The notes under the pieces are model-generated. The model saw nothing but the letters and a program-made list of their open reading frames with translations, was not told where the DNA came from and made no database searches. Positions 1 through 8,266 of a stretch of DNA of 10,916 bases are shown here, in pieces (within the stretch, counting starts at the first letter, position 1; every line of letters starts with the position of its first letter). This stretch comes from Desulfuromonadales bacterium (GTDB lineage Bacteria > Desulfobacterota > Desulfuromonadia > Desulfuromonadales > JACZKF01): positions 1 through 10,916 of the forward strand of contig JACZKF010000398.1 in NCBI GenBank assembly GCA_014860175.1, in the 5' to 3' direction. A program made the position numbers and the translations under genes.

Positions 1-438
1 ACCCTGCATAAAATCCATCAACTCAAACGGGAGATGATTCACCTGCGCCGGTCGATCTGGCCCCTGCGCGAGGTGATCGGCAGCCTGCAGCGCCAGGAGG
101 AGCCGCTGGTGCGGCCGGAAACGCAGCTTTTTCTGCGCGACGTCTACGACCATACCATTCAGGTGGTGGAGACGGTAGAGACCTTCCGCGACATGATCGG
201 TGGCATGCTCGACCTCTACCTGTCGAGCCTCAGCATCCGGATGAATGAAGTGATGAAAGTGCTGACGGTGATCGCCACCATCTTCATCCCTCTGACGTTT
301 ATCGTCGGCGTCTACGGCATGAATTTCGACCGCATGCCCGAGTTGCACTGGCGCTGGAGCTACCCGCTGCTCTGGCTGCTCATGCTGTTGATCGCCGCCG
401 GCATGGTGACCTATTTCCGAAAAAAACGCTGGTTCTGA
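1..438 (+). CDS. corA: CorA-family divalent metal ion channel, C-terminal part (5' end outside window)
   Basis: The frame is open from the first base, so this is the last 145 codons of a gene that begins upstream. The visible part has a charged helical stretch (the long stalk helix of CorA), a first membrane segment at about 250-318 ending in the signature Gly-Met-Asn (codons at 316-324, context VYGMNF), a short loop with MPEL-type residues, a second membrane segment at about 361-417 and a basic tail ending KKRWF. The GMN motif and two C-terminal helices are diagnostic of the CorA pentameric Mg2+/Co2+ channel of the inner membrane. Transport of Mg2+ in particular is inferred from the family. 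The transporter gene on the same strand starts 56 bp downstream and no terminator is visible between them, so co-transcription is possible. Confidence 0.93.
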   Translation, partial: TLHKIHQLKREMIHLRRSIWPLREVIGSLQRQEEPLVRPETQLFLRDVYDHTIQVVETVETFRDMIGGMLDLYLSSLSIRMNEVMKVLTVIATIFIPLTFIVGVYGMNFDRMPELHWRWSYPLLWLLMLLIAAGMVTYFRKKRWF

Positions 439-494
439 GCCCAGCCGGTCTTTGCCACCCGGGCGCCAGCCGTAGTTCGAGGAACTGATCGTCC

Positions 495-1706
495 ATGGAT
501 TATCTTATTGTCTTCGTGTTCATCGGCGTCTACCTGGGGATGATCCTCGGGCGACTCCCCGGGCTGGCCCTCGACCGCACCGGGGTGGCGCTGCTCGGAG
601 CGCTGCTGCTGCTGGCGACCGGACGCATCTCCCTGGACGGGGCCTGGAACGCCGTCGACGTACCGACCCTGGCTTTGCTGTTCGGCTTGATGATCGTCTC
701 CGCCCAGTTTCGTCTCGGCGGCTTCTATACCCGCCTGACCCGGCGACTGGCGGCAGCCGACCTGCCGCCGGCCGGGCTGCTGGCGTTGCTGGTGGCTGCC
801 AGCGGCCTCCTGTCGGCGGTGCTGGCCAACGATATCATCTGCCTGGCGATGGCGCCGATCCTCATCGAGGGGTGTGCCCGCCGCCACCTCGACCCGAAAC
901 CGTTTCTCCTCGCTCTGGCCGCCGCCGCCAACGTCGGTTCGGCTGCCACCCTGATCGGCAACCCCCAGAACATGCTGATCGGCCAGAGCTTGCACCTCTC
1001 CTTCAGCGGCTACCTGCAAACTGCCCTGCTCCCCTCCCTGCTCGGCCTGGGGGTCGTCTGGGGGGTCGTCGCCCGCAGCTTCCGCGGCCGCTGGACGCTC
1101 ACCCTGGCGGTGCCGGAGGTCCCGGCTCCCTCCTTCAACGGCTGGCAGACCGGCAAGGGGGTGGCGGTGCTGGCGGCGCTCATGCTCGCCTTCCTCTTCA
1201 CCTCCTGGCCGCGGGAACTGGTCGCCCTGGCGGCCGCCGCCTTGCTGCTGACCAGTCGCCGCACCGCCTCACGCTCTTTTCTCAGCCTGGTCGACTGGCC
1301 GCTGCTGGTGCTGTTCATCGCCTTGTTCGTGGTCAACCATGGCCTGGCCGCCTCCGGCCTGCTGGCCCAGGCGCTGGCCGGGGTGCGTTCGGCAGGGGTC
1401 GACCTGGCCGATCCGGCCTGGCTGTTTGCCGCCACCGCCCTCCTCTCCAATCTGGTTTCCAACGTACCGGCGGTCATGCTGCTGCTGCCGGCCGCCGAGC
1501 ACCCGCTGGCCGGTCCGATCCTCGCCCTGGCCAGCACCCTGGCCGGCAACCTGTTCATCATCGGCAGCATCGCCAACATCATCGTCATCGAGCAAGCCTC
1601 CCGCTTCGGAGTCACCATCTCCTGGCGCGAACACGCCCGCATCGGCGTGCCGGTCACCGTAGTGACTCTGGCGATGGCGGCGGGATGGCTGTGGTGGCTG
1701 GCGTGA
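495..1706 (+). CDS. SLC13/ArsB-like (IT superfamily) anion transporter
   Basis: This is a 403-residue, very hydrophobic protein with about ten or more membrane helices. It shows the two-fold internal repeat of the ion-transporter superfamily. The first half has LANDIICLAMAP (residues 110-121) followed by NVGSAATLIGNPQNMLIG (146-163). The second half has VSNVPAVMLLLP (321-332) followed by TLAGNLFIIGSIANIIVIE (348-366). The Asn-Asp/Asn-Val-Pro and GNPQN elements lie where the re-entrant substrate and cation sites occur in this superfamily. The substrate cannot be decided from the sequence: arsenite, dicarboxylate, sulfate and Na+/H+ exchange members all share this fold. The ATG at 495 is preceded by GAGGA at 479-483, 11 nt upstream, which is a modest site. 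It follows the corA-like gene by 56 bp and converges on nfi across the repeat region. Confidence 0.88.
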   Translation: MDYLIVFVFIGVYLGMILGRLPGLALDRTGVALLGALLLLATGRISLDGAWNAVDVPTLALLFGLMIVSAQFRLGGFYTRLTRRLAAADLPPAGLLALLVAASGLLSAVLANDIICLAMAPILIEGCARRHLDPKPFLLALAAAANVGSAATLIGNPQNMLIGQSLHLSFSGYLQTALLPSLLGLGVVWGVVARSFRGRWTLTLAVPEVPAPSFNGWQTGKGVAVLAALMLAFLFTSWPRELVALAAAALLLTSRRTASRSFLSLVDWPLLVLFIALFVVNHGLAASGLLAQALAGVRSAGVDLADPAWLFAATALLSNLVSNVPAVMLLLPAAEHPLAGPILALASTLAGNLFIIGSIANIIVIEQASRFGVTISWREHARIGVPVTVVTLAMAAGWLWWLA

Positions 1707-1725
1707 TGCGAGGAGACAGGGGGAA

Positions 1726-1739
1726 AGAGTAGCTACTCT
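1726..1739. repeat. Perfect 14-bp palindrome just after the transporter gene
   Basis: The sequence AGAGTAGCTACTCT is its own reverse complement. It lies 20 bp past the transporter stop codon. It has no loop-forming spacer and no T-run behind it, so it is not a convincing terminator. It could be a dimeric protein site or chance. Only the symmetry is seen. Confidence 0.35.
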
Positions 1740-1755
1740 AGGTTGATAGGTGGAA

Positions 1756-1801
1756 GGCTGATCAAAAGCCCCCAGATGCAAGGCACCCGAAAGGATGAGG
1801 G
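1756..1801. repeat. Palindromic repeat element, copy A (internally deleted and truncated)
   Basis: This copy begins with the same left terminus as the full copies downstream (GGCTGATCAAAA) and continues through GATGCAAGGCACCCGAAA. It then jumps directly to the right-arm sequence GGATGAGGG, which in copy C lies about 40 bp further on. The apical hairpin is therefore missing. The right terminus, with its CGGGCG and T-run, is also absent. The junction sits at short GAAA/GAAGG sequences that occur on both sides in copy C, consistent with deletion across the hairpin. It has the same orientation as copies B and C. Confidence 0.75.
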
Positions 1802-1814
1802 AGAAGACCGGGGA

Positions 1815-1933
1815 GGCCGATCAAAAGTGCCTGGATGCAAGGCGGACGAATCCCGAGGAGTGAGGCGTACCGGAAGGTACGTCGCAGCGACGAGGGTGAG
1901 GACAACGCAGCAGACGGGCGCTTTTCATCGGCC
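1815..1933. repeat. Palindromic repeat element, copy B (full length, 119 bp)
   Basis: The element is bounded by inverted termini: GGCCGATCAAAAGTGCC on the left and, on the right, GGGCGCTTTTCATCGGCC. These pair over about 19 positions with one C-C mismatch at pair 8. At the centre GGCGTACC and GGTACGTC form an 8-bp stem closed by the tetraloop GGAA. Compared with copy C, pair 4 is C-G instead of T-A and pair 13 is G-C instead of A-T, so both partners changed together. The whole unit could fold as one long interrupted hairpin in RNA or as a cruciform. The short open frames across it look incidental. Confidence 0.85.
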
Positions 1934-1942
1934 GAGTCAGGA

Positions 1943-2061
1943 GGCTGATCAAAAATGCCCGGATGCAAGGCACCCGAAATCCTGAAGCCTAAGGCGTACC
2001 GCAAGGTACGTCGTGACTGAAGGATGAGGGTAACGCCGCAGACGGGCGTTTTTCATCAGCC
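1943..2061. repeat. Palindromic repeat element, copy C (full length, 119 bp), overlapping the nfi stop
   Basis: This copy has exactly the same length as copy B and follows it after a 9-bp spacer, in the same orientation. By eye roughly four positions in five are identical. The left terminus GGCTGATCAAAAATGCCCG pairs with the right terminus CGGGCGTTTTTCATCAGCC. Inner paired segments include ACCC/GGGT and ATCC/GGAT, and the apex is GGCGTACC and GGTACGTC around a GCAA tetraloop. On either strand the outer stem ends in a GC block followed by five T residues, so it could act as a two-way terminator between the convergent transporter and nfi genes. The last six bases (2056-2061) are also the stop codon and preceding Gly codon of nfi. 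Confidence 0.87.
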
Positions 2062-2739
2062 CGCTGACAGCCGGCGCAGCCTGTTCGTCAGCAAATGCGC
2101 CAGGCGGGTCGGTTCGGGCATGCGATACCCCCGACAACAAGCGAGTGTCAGCTCGGCAGCGGCAGGGATGTCGATCAGGTGGCCGGGGGAGACGAACAGC
2201 GGCTTGACCCGGTCGCGGGTGGTCAGGACCGTCCCGACCTCTTCTCCCGCATGCACCAGCGGTACCCGCTCCCCCCGGCGACTCCCCACCTCGGGATGCT
2301 CCCCGCACAGCCGGCTCTTGGCGCAGCCGACCGTCGGGCGCCGCAGCCAGAGCCCCAGGTGACTGGCAAGACCGAGACGGCGAGGGTGGGCGATCCCCTG
2401 GCCATCGACCAGAACCAGGTCCGGCACCGTCCGCAGGCGGGCAAAAGCTTCGAGCAGGATCGGCAGTTCCCGAAAAGAGAGAAGACCGGGGATGTAGGGG
2501 AAGAAGACTTGATCGACCGCGGAAGCTTCTTCGAGCAGGACCAGATCGGGGAAGGAGAGGACAACGACGCCGGCGAAAAACTGATGGCCATGCTTCTCGT
2601 AGGAGACGTCGACTCCGGCCACGGTGTCGAGGGGGGAGGGAAAGCCGGGGCGAAGCTCGATCTCCCCGGCCAGTTGCCGTTGCAAGACGATGGCCTGGCG
2701 GTAATCGACGGCCCAGTCGTGCAACCGGGACAATTCCAT
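2056..2739 (-). CDS. nfi: Endonuclease V (deoxyinosine 3'-endonuclease)
   Basis: The 227-residue product matches the usual family length (about 220-230). Family motifs appear in order: AGVDVSY with metal-binding Asp44, YIPGLLSFRELP with Tyr82 and Glu91, VDGQGIAHPRRLGLASHLG with Asp112 and His118, GCAKSRL with Lys141, KPLFVSPGH, and EPTRLAHLL near the C-terminus. Endonuclease V recognises inosine (deaminated adenine) and cuts the second phosphodiester bond 3' of it; some members prefer RNA. All catalytic positions look intact. The start is ATG at 2737-2739, 4 nt after the stop of the zinc-ribbon gene. There is no clear ribosome-binding site, so translation is probably coupled. The open frame continues upstream of this ATG, but there it only shadows the preceding gene. 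The stop TGA, immediately followed by a second in-frame TGA, lies inside repeat copy C. Confidence 0.95.
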   Translation of the reverse strand: MELSRLHDWAVDYRQAIVLQRQLAGEIELRPGFPSPLDTVAGVDVSYEKHGHQFFAGVVVLSFPDLVLLEEASAVDQVFFPYIPGLLSFRELPILLEAFARLRTVPDLVLVDGQGIAHPRRLGLASHLGLWLRRPTVGCAKSRLCGEHPEVGSRRGERVPLVHAGEEVGTVLTTRDRVKPLFVSPGHLIDIPAAAELTLACCRGYRMPEPTRLAHLLTNRLRRLSAG

Positions 2740-2743
2740 CGGC

Positions 2744-3205
2744 TCAGTTGCCGCTGCGCAGCAGTTTTCTCCCCGCCTGGAAGAGAATTTCCACCTTCGC
2801 CGGCGGCAGCACCGCCTTGACCACCCCCATGCCGAAAGTCGGATGTCTGACCAGCTCCCCGGCCTTGAAAGCGCGCTCCATACTGTAGGGGCGGGCCGAT
2901 TCCGAGTCGCCCCGGCCGACCATCGACTCCCACTCTTCGGCGTCCGCGACCGCCGCCCGGTTGCGGGGAGCACGGGGTTCGCGCGGCGCCGCCTTGGCGG
3001 AGGTCGAGCGCGGCTGAGCTTCCTTGGTCGACACCGGTTTAGCCGTAGAGGGGGGATAGTAGTTGTGGATACCGTCGCAGATGTTGCATTGAACCCGCAC
3101 GACCCGTCCTTCGACCATGGCCACGATAATGTGGTTGGTCACTTCCTTGCAGCGGGTACAGCGGGACTCGATATGGTCGCCGGCAGCCTTCGGCCGCTTG
3201 GTCAT
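2744..3205 (-). CDS. Zinc-ribbon protein with C-terminal small beta-barrel (UvrD/PcrA-tail-like) domain
   Basis: This is a 153-residue soluble protein I cannot assign to a named gene. The N-terminus has two Cys-x2-Cys knuckles (C16/C19 and C40/C43) separated by 20 residues, the pattern of a zinc ribbon. Residues about 51-105 are a low-complexity linker rich in Pro, Ala, Arg and Ser, probably disordered. Residues about 109-153 contain GELVRHPTFGMGVVKAVLP, then VEILFQAGRKLL. This resembles the small Tudor/CarD-like barrel at the C-terminus of PcrA/UvrD helicases (pattern G-x-V-x-H-x3-G-x-G-x-V, then a strand and G-x-K-x-L). The resemblance is a family-level inference. The ATG at 3203-3205 is preceded by AAGGAG (3210-3215 on the plus strand), a strong site. 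It is the first gene of a pair with nfi and probably binds nucleic acid or RNA polymerase. Confidence 0.85.
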   Translation of the reverse strand: MTKRPKAAGDHIESRCTRCKEVTNHIIVAMVEGRVVRVQCNICDGIHNYYPPSTAKPVSTKEAQPRSTSAKAAPREPRAPRNRAAVADAEEWESMVGRGDSESARPYSMERAFKAGELVRHPTFGMGVVKAVLPPAKVEILFQAGRKLLRSGN

Positions 3206-3220
3206 AAGTCTCCTTGAAAT

Positions 3221-3247
3221 AAAAAAACCACAGGAAACCTGTGGTTT
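3221..3247 (-). terminator. Intrinsic terminator / leader hairpin between the dehydrogenase and zinc-ribbon genes
   Basis: A perfect 10-bp stem, AAACCACAGG (3225-3234) and CCTGTGGTTT (3238-3247), encloses an AAA loop. Read on the minus strand it is followed by seven T residues, then ATTT. It lies downstream of the dehydrogenase stop (3344) and so can terminate that transcript. It also lies downstream of the promoter at 3272-3300 and about 20 bp before the zinc-ribbon start codon, so it sits inside that gene's leader. The A-run on the plus-strand side is consistent with terminator geometry for minus-strand transcription. Confidence 0.8.
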
Positions 3248-3271
3248 CGTGTCTGCCTTGATGGCTTGGGA

Positions 3272-3300
3272 TTTATAGCATTGGCGCCCCTTTCTGTCAA
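3272..3300 (-). promoter_or_regulatory. Sigma70-type promoter for the zinc-ribbon/nfi pair
   Basis: On the minus strand there is a perfect -35 hexamer TTGACA (plus-strand 3295-3300), a 17-nt spacer and the -10 hexamer TATAAA (plus-strand 3272-3277). The spacer ends in TGC, giving an extended -10. The predicted transcription start is near 3265, about 60 nt before the zinc-ribbon ATG, and the leader would contain the 3221-3247 hairpin. The match is close to consensus in both boxes and falls in non-coding DNA, which makes chance unlikely. Confidence 0.75.
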
Positions 3301-3343
3301 GGCGCGACCTCCCCTTTGGCCAGCTGGTGATCAGCCTGAACAG

Positions 3344-4312
3344 CTAACGGCTCACCACGTTTTGCGGCGCACCGGCCAGGAACGCCTCGATGTTGGTCGC
3401 GGCTGTGGCCAGCAGCCGCTGACGGGCGGCGCGGGTAGCCCAGGCGATGTGGGGAGTGACGAAACAGTTGGGGGCGGTCAGCAGCGGATGGCTCACCGGC
3501 GGCGGCTCCTGGCACAGGACATCCAGTCCGGCACCGGCCAGCCGCTTCTGCTTGAGGGCCAGCGCCAGCGCCTCCTCGTCGACCAGCGGACCGCGGCCGG
3601 TGTTGATCAGGTAGGCGCTCGGTTTCATCATTCGCAAACGCGCTTCATTGACCATCTGCCGGGTGTCAGCCGTCAGTGGACAATGCAACGTGATGACATC
3701 ACTGGTGCGAAAGAGGTCGTCGAGCTCGACAAAAGTTGCTCCCACCTGCGCCGCCTCGGCCGCATGCCGCTGAGGATGGGGGGTATGGACGTTGATCGCC
3801 ATCCCCATGGCCTGCCCGATGCGGGCCACACGACGACCGATGGCGCCAAAACCGATGATGCCCAGAGTCAAACCGTCCAGCTCGATCAGCGGCCGGTCCC
3901 AGAAACTGAAGTCAGGGCATTCGCTCCACTGCCCCCAGCGGCTCAGATGGGCATGGTGCCCCACCTGCTGGGTCAGTTCGAGCAGCAGAGCAAAGACCAT
4001 CTGGGCCACCGAGGCGGTGCTGTAGGCGGGGACGTTGGTCACCACCACCCCCCGCTGCCGGGCCGCCTCCAGGTCGACCACGTTGTAACCGGTGGCCAGA
4101 ACACCGAGATAGCGAAGCTGCGGCAGAGCCCCGATCGTCGCCGCATCGAGGAAGACCTTGTTGATCAGCACCAGCGGCGCCCCGGCCGCTCTCGCCAGCA
4201 GCTGGTCCGGCGCGGTGCGCTCATGGACGGTCAGTTCCCCCAGCGCTTCCAGGGGGGCCCAGGTCAGGTCCCCAGGGTTCAGGGTATAGCCATCGAGGAC
4301 AACAATTTTCAT
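3344..4312 (-). CDS. D-2-hydroxyacid dehydrogenase (glycerate dehydrogenase / hydroxypyruvate reductase-like)
   Basis: The 322-residue product is a normal-length member of the D-isomer-specific 2-hydroxyacid dehydrogenase family, which interconverts 2-oxoacids and D-2-hydroxyacids with NAD(P)H. The nucleotide-binding loop is GIIGFGAIGR (Gly154, Gly156, Gly159). The catalytic triad is present: Arg240 in INTGRGPLVDE, Glu269 in VLCQEPP, His288 in TPHIAWAT. The segment ATGYNVVDLEAARQRG is typical of the glycerate dehydrogenase branch. At the end of the second strand of the Rossmann fold (around His177-Thr178) no Asp is visible, so NAD over NADP preference is uncertain. The start ATG overlaps the stop of the 42-codon ORF by 4 bp (ATGA). 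It also has its own GGAGA six nt upstream. The exact substrate is not decidable here. Confidence 0.93.
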   Translation of the reverse strand: MKIVVLDGYTLNPGDLTWAPLEALGELTVHERTAPDQLLARAAGAPLVLINKVFLDAATIGALPQLRYLGVLATGYNVVDLEAARQRGVVVTNVPAYSTASVAQMVFALLLELTQQVGHHAHLSRWGQWSECPDFSFWDRPLIELDGLTLGIIGFGAIGRRVARIGQAMGMAINVHTPHPQRHAAEAAQVGATFVELDDLFRTSDVITLHCPLTADTRQMVNEARLRMMKPSAYLINTGRGPLVDEEALALALKQKRLAGAGLDVLCQEPPPVSHPLLTAPNCFVTPHIAWATRAARQRLLATAATNIEAFLAGAPQNVVSR

Positions 4313-4437
4313 TCGACTTCTCCGAGCCTCACCCTGTTGGTCCGGCAGTAATCGCCGAAGGAGGAGTTCGCCAACTGCCGATAGATGGCTGCCACCCCTT
4401 CTTCGATTTCGGCACAGCGCTGAAAAAACTTCCTCAT
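4309..4437 (-). CDS. Small 42-aa ORF, possibly a truncated ferritin/rubrerythrin-like N-terminus
   Basis: This short ORF has a good ribosome-binding site, GGAGG (plus-strand 4446-4450), 8 nt before its ATG. It starts 19 nt after the cyclase stop and overlaps the dehydrogenase start by 4 bp (ATGA), so it looks translated and coupled. The first about 25 residues (FFQRCAEIEEGVAAIYRQLA) resemble the opening helix of ferritin-like/rubrerythrin-type proteins, with Glu residues in helix register. The tail is short, polar and unlike that family. It could be a remnant of a larger gene cut by rearrangement, or a small functional peptide. The frame is open further upstream, but that part overlaps the cyclase gene and is not needed. 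The family link is a weak inference. Confidence 0.55.
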   Translation of the reverse strand: MRKFFQRCAEIEEGVAAIYRQLANSSFGDYCRTNRVRLGEVE

Positions 4438-4456
4438 CCTTGCCGCCTCCAGAGGG

Positions 4457-5353
4457 TCAAAGCAGACAGACCCGATTCCTTCCCTGCCGTTTCGCTTCGT
4501 ACATGGCCCGGTCCGCCCGTTCCAGAATTTCCACGACTGTGTCATGCTGGCGCACCTCGGTGATCCCCAGGCTCAGAGAGACCGTCTCGCCGGTCGCCGG
4601 ACACGGCTCGGCCGCCGTCTGCTCCCGCAAATTCTCCGCCAAAATGCAGGCATCGCCCGCCCTGGTGGCAGGCAGAAGCAGGACGAACTCTTCCCCCCCG
4701 TAGCGCCCGACCATGTCGACCCGGCGCAGCAGGCTGCGCAGGCGGCCGGCGACCCAGGCCAGCGTCTGATCGCCAATCAGGTGGCCGAAGCGGTCGTTGA
4801 CCAGCTTGAAATGGTCAAGATCGACGAATATCAGTGAAAAAGTGGTGTGATAGCGTGAAAACCGCTCCATCTCCCGTTCCAGGGCGTTGAGAATGGCCCG
4901 GCGGTTGGGCAGTTGCGTCAGCTGATCGATATTGACCAGCCGTTGCAGGTCGTGATTCAACTGCTCCACCTGCACAAAGGTGGAGGCATCGGCAAAGACC
5001 TCTACCGCTCCGACGATTTTTCCCCGCTGGTCACGAATGGGAGCGACCTTCACCTCCACCGGCAGACGCCGGCCATCTTTTTGCCGCAGGAAAATCCGTT
5101 CCTCCCTCGACTCACCGGTTTCCATGGCCTGGGCCAGGGGACACGCATCCTGGCATAAGGGGCGCATCTGGGCATCGACATGCTCGAGCAGGTTGTCCTG
5201 GCAGCAGCGACCGGCCACTTCGGCGGCGGCGAAGCCGGTCAACTGCTCGGCGCCCCGGTTCCAGTAGAGGATCCGCCGCTCGCGGTCGACGAAGTAAACC
5301 GCCTCACCGAGTTGGTCGAGGATCTGTTTGTACAACCAGGGGGTGAGCTTCAC
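4457..5353 (-). CDS. PAS-GGDEF diguanylate cyclase
   Basis: This is a 298-residue cytoplasmic protein. Residues about 1-125 form a PAS sensor (AVYFVDRERRILYWNRGAEQLTGF region) that contains a cysteine cluster: Cys50, Cys51, Cys67 and Cys71 in the GRCCQDN and LCQDACPL segments. A short helical linker with VEQLNHDLQRLVNIDQLTQLPNRR leads into the GGDEF domain. The active site is GGEEF (219-223), and an RxxD inhibitory site (RRVD, 210-213) lies five residues upstream, so it should make c-di-GMP from GTP and be feedback-inhibited. No membrane segment is seen. GTG at 5351-5353 is chosen as the start because GGGAGG (plus-strand 5361-5366) lies 7 nt upstream. An in-frame ATG at 5378-5380 has no such site. 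It sits after the ppdK terminator. A weak promoter-like TTGACC is found near 5415-5420. It heads the small-ORF/dehydrogenase cluster. Confidence 0.93.
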   Translation of the reverse strand: MKLTPWLYKQILDQLGEAVYFVDRERRILYWNRGAEQLTGFAAAEVAGRCCQDNLLEHVDAQMRPLCQDACPLAQAMETGESREERIFLRQKDGRRLPVEVKVAPIRDQRGKIVGAVEVFADASTFVQVEQLNHDLQRLVNIDQLTQLPNRRAILNALEREMERFSRYHTTFSLIFVDLDHFKLVNDRFGHLIGDQTLAWVAGRLRSLLRRVDMVGRYGGEEFVLLLPATRAGDACILAENLREQTAAEPCPATGETVSLSLGITEVRQHDTVVEILERADRAMYEAKRQGRNRVCLL

Positions 5354-5360
5354 GCCGGAT

Positions 5361-5366
5361 CCTCCC
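5361..5366 (-). promoter_or_regulatory. Ribosome-binding site that fixes the cyclase GTG start
   Basis: GGGAGG on the minus strand lies 7 nt before GTG at 5351-5353. The upstream in-frame ATG (5378-5380) lacks a comparable site, so the GTG is the better start. Confidence 0.7.
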
Positions 5367-5430
5367 TTACTTCCCCGCATTCCATCGAGCAATGAGATTA
5401 ACCCGGTTTTGCCGGGGGGGTCAACGCAAG

Positions 5431-5470
5431 AAAAAATGGCCCCCGGGTCTCCCCGGGGGCCATCATTTTT
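5431..5470 (-). terminator. Intrinsic terminator of ppdK
   Basis: A perfect 12-bp stem, ATGGCCCCCGGG (5436-5447) and CCCGGGGGCCAT (5452-5463), encloses a TCTC loop. On the minus strand it is followed by six T residues (plus-strand A-run 5431-5436). The plus-strand side ends in five T residues (5466-5470), so it may work in both directions. It begins about 20 bp past the ppdK stop codon and separates ppdK from the cyclase gene. Confidence 0.93.
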
Positions 5471-5489
5471 CAGCGCCCGCTGTGCTGGC

Positions 5490-8156
<2,667 letters not shown>

Positions 8157-8164
8157 TGCTTTTT

Positions 8165-8169
8165 CCTCC
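8165..8169 (-). promoter_or_regulatory. Proximal ribosome-binding site of ppdK
   Basis: GGAGG on the minus strand within a G-rich run lies 8 nt before the ATG at 8154-8156. It supports the 888-residue form. Confidence 0.65.
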
Positions 8170-8225
8170 CCCGCTTTCACGACCTTGAGCGCTTCTTGAC
8201 CGACTTTCACAGCCATTCCAGGTAT

Positions 8226-8233
8226 CCTCCTCC
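8226..8233 (-). promoter_or_regulatory. Distal ribosome-binding site of ppdK
   Basis: GGAGGAGG on the minus strand lies 9 nt before the in-frame ATG at 8214-8216. It would start a 908-residue form with a charged 20-residue extension (residues VKVGQEALKVVKAGEEKA) not usual for the family. Confidence 0.6.
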
Positions 8234-8266
8234 AGGACAGGTTGGTATCGGGGATTCAACCCCGCA

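Noticed and set aside
1743..2004. Short ORFs of about 80 codons on both strands across the repeats
   Set aside because: They simply translate the palindromic elements. Their peptides repeat the same motifs because the DNA repeats, with no good start signals.
1756..2061. Integron attC-like sites or a CRISPR array
   Set aside because: The units are long palindromes but lack attC-type core sites at the ends, and there is no integrase or cassette gene nearby. There are too few units and no regular unique spacers for CRISPR.
2740..2973. Upstream extension of the nfi frame into the zinc-ribbon gene
   Set aside because: The extra 78 residues are Arg/Ser/Trp-rich and overlap a well-supported gene in another frame. 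The family start is matched by the ATG at 2739.
3266..4351. A 361-codon open frame on the plus strand
   Set aside because: It is antisense to the D-2-hydroxyacid dehydrogenase, which has an intact Rossmann motif and catalytic Arg, Glu and His. The antisense product shows no family features.
8249..8264. Hairpin CGGGG/CCCCG before ppdK resembling a tRNA T-arm or a terminator
   Set aside because: It has only 5 bp, is not followed by a T-run, and no other tRNA arms surround it.
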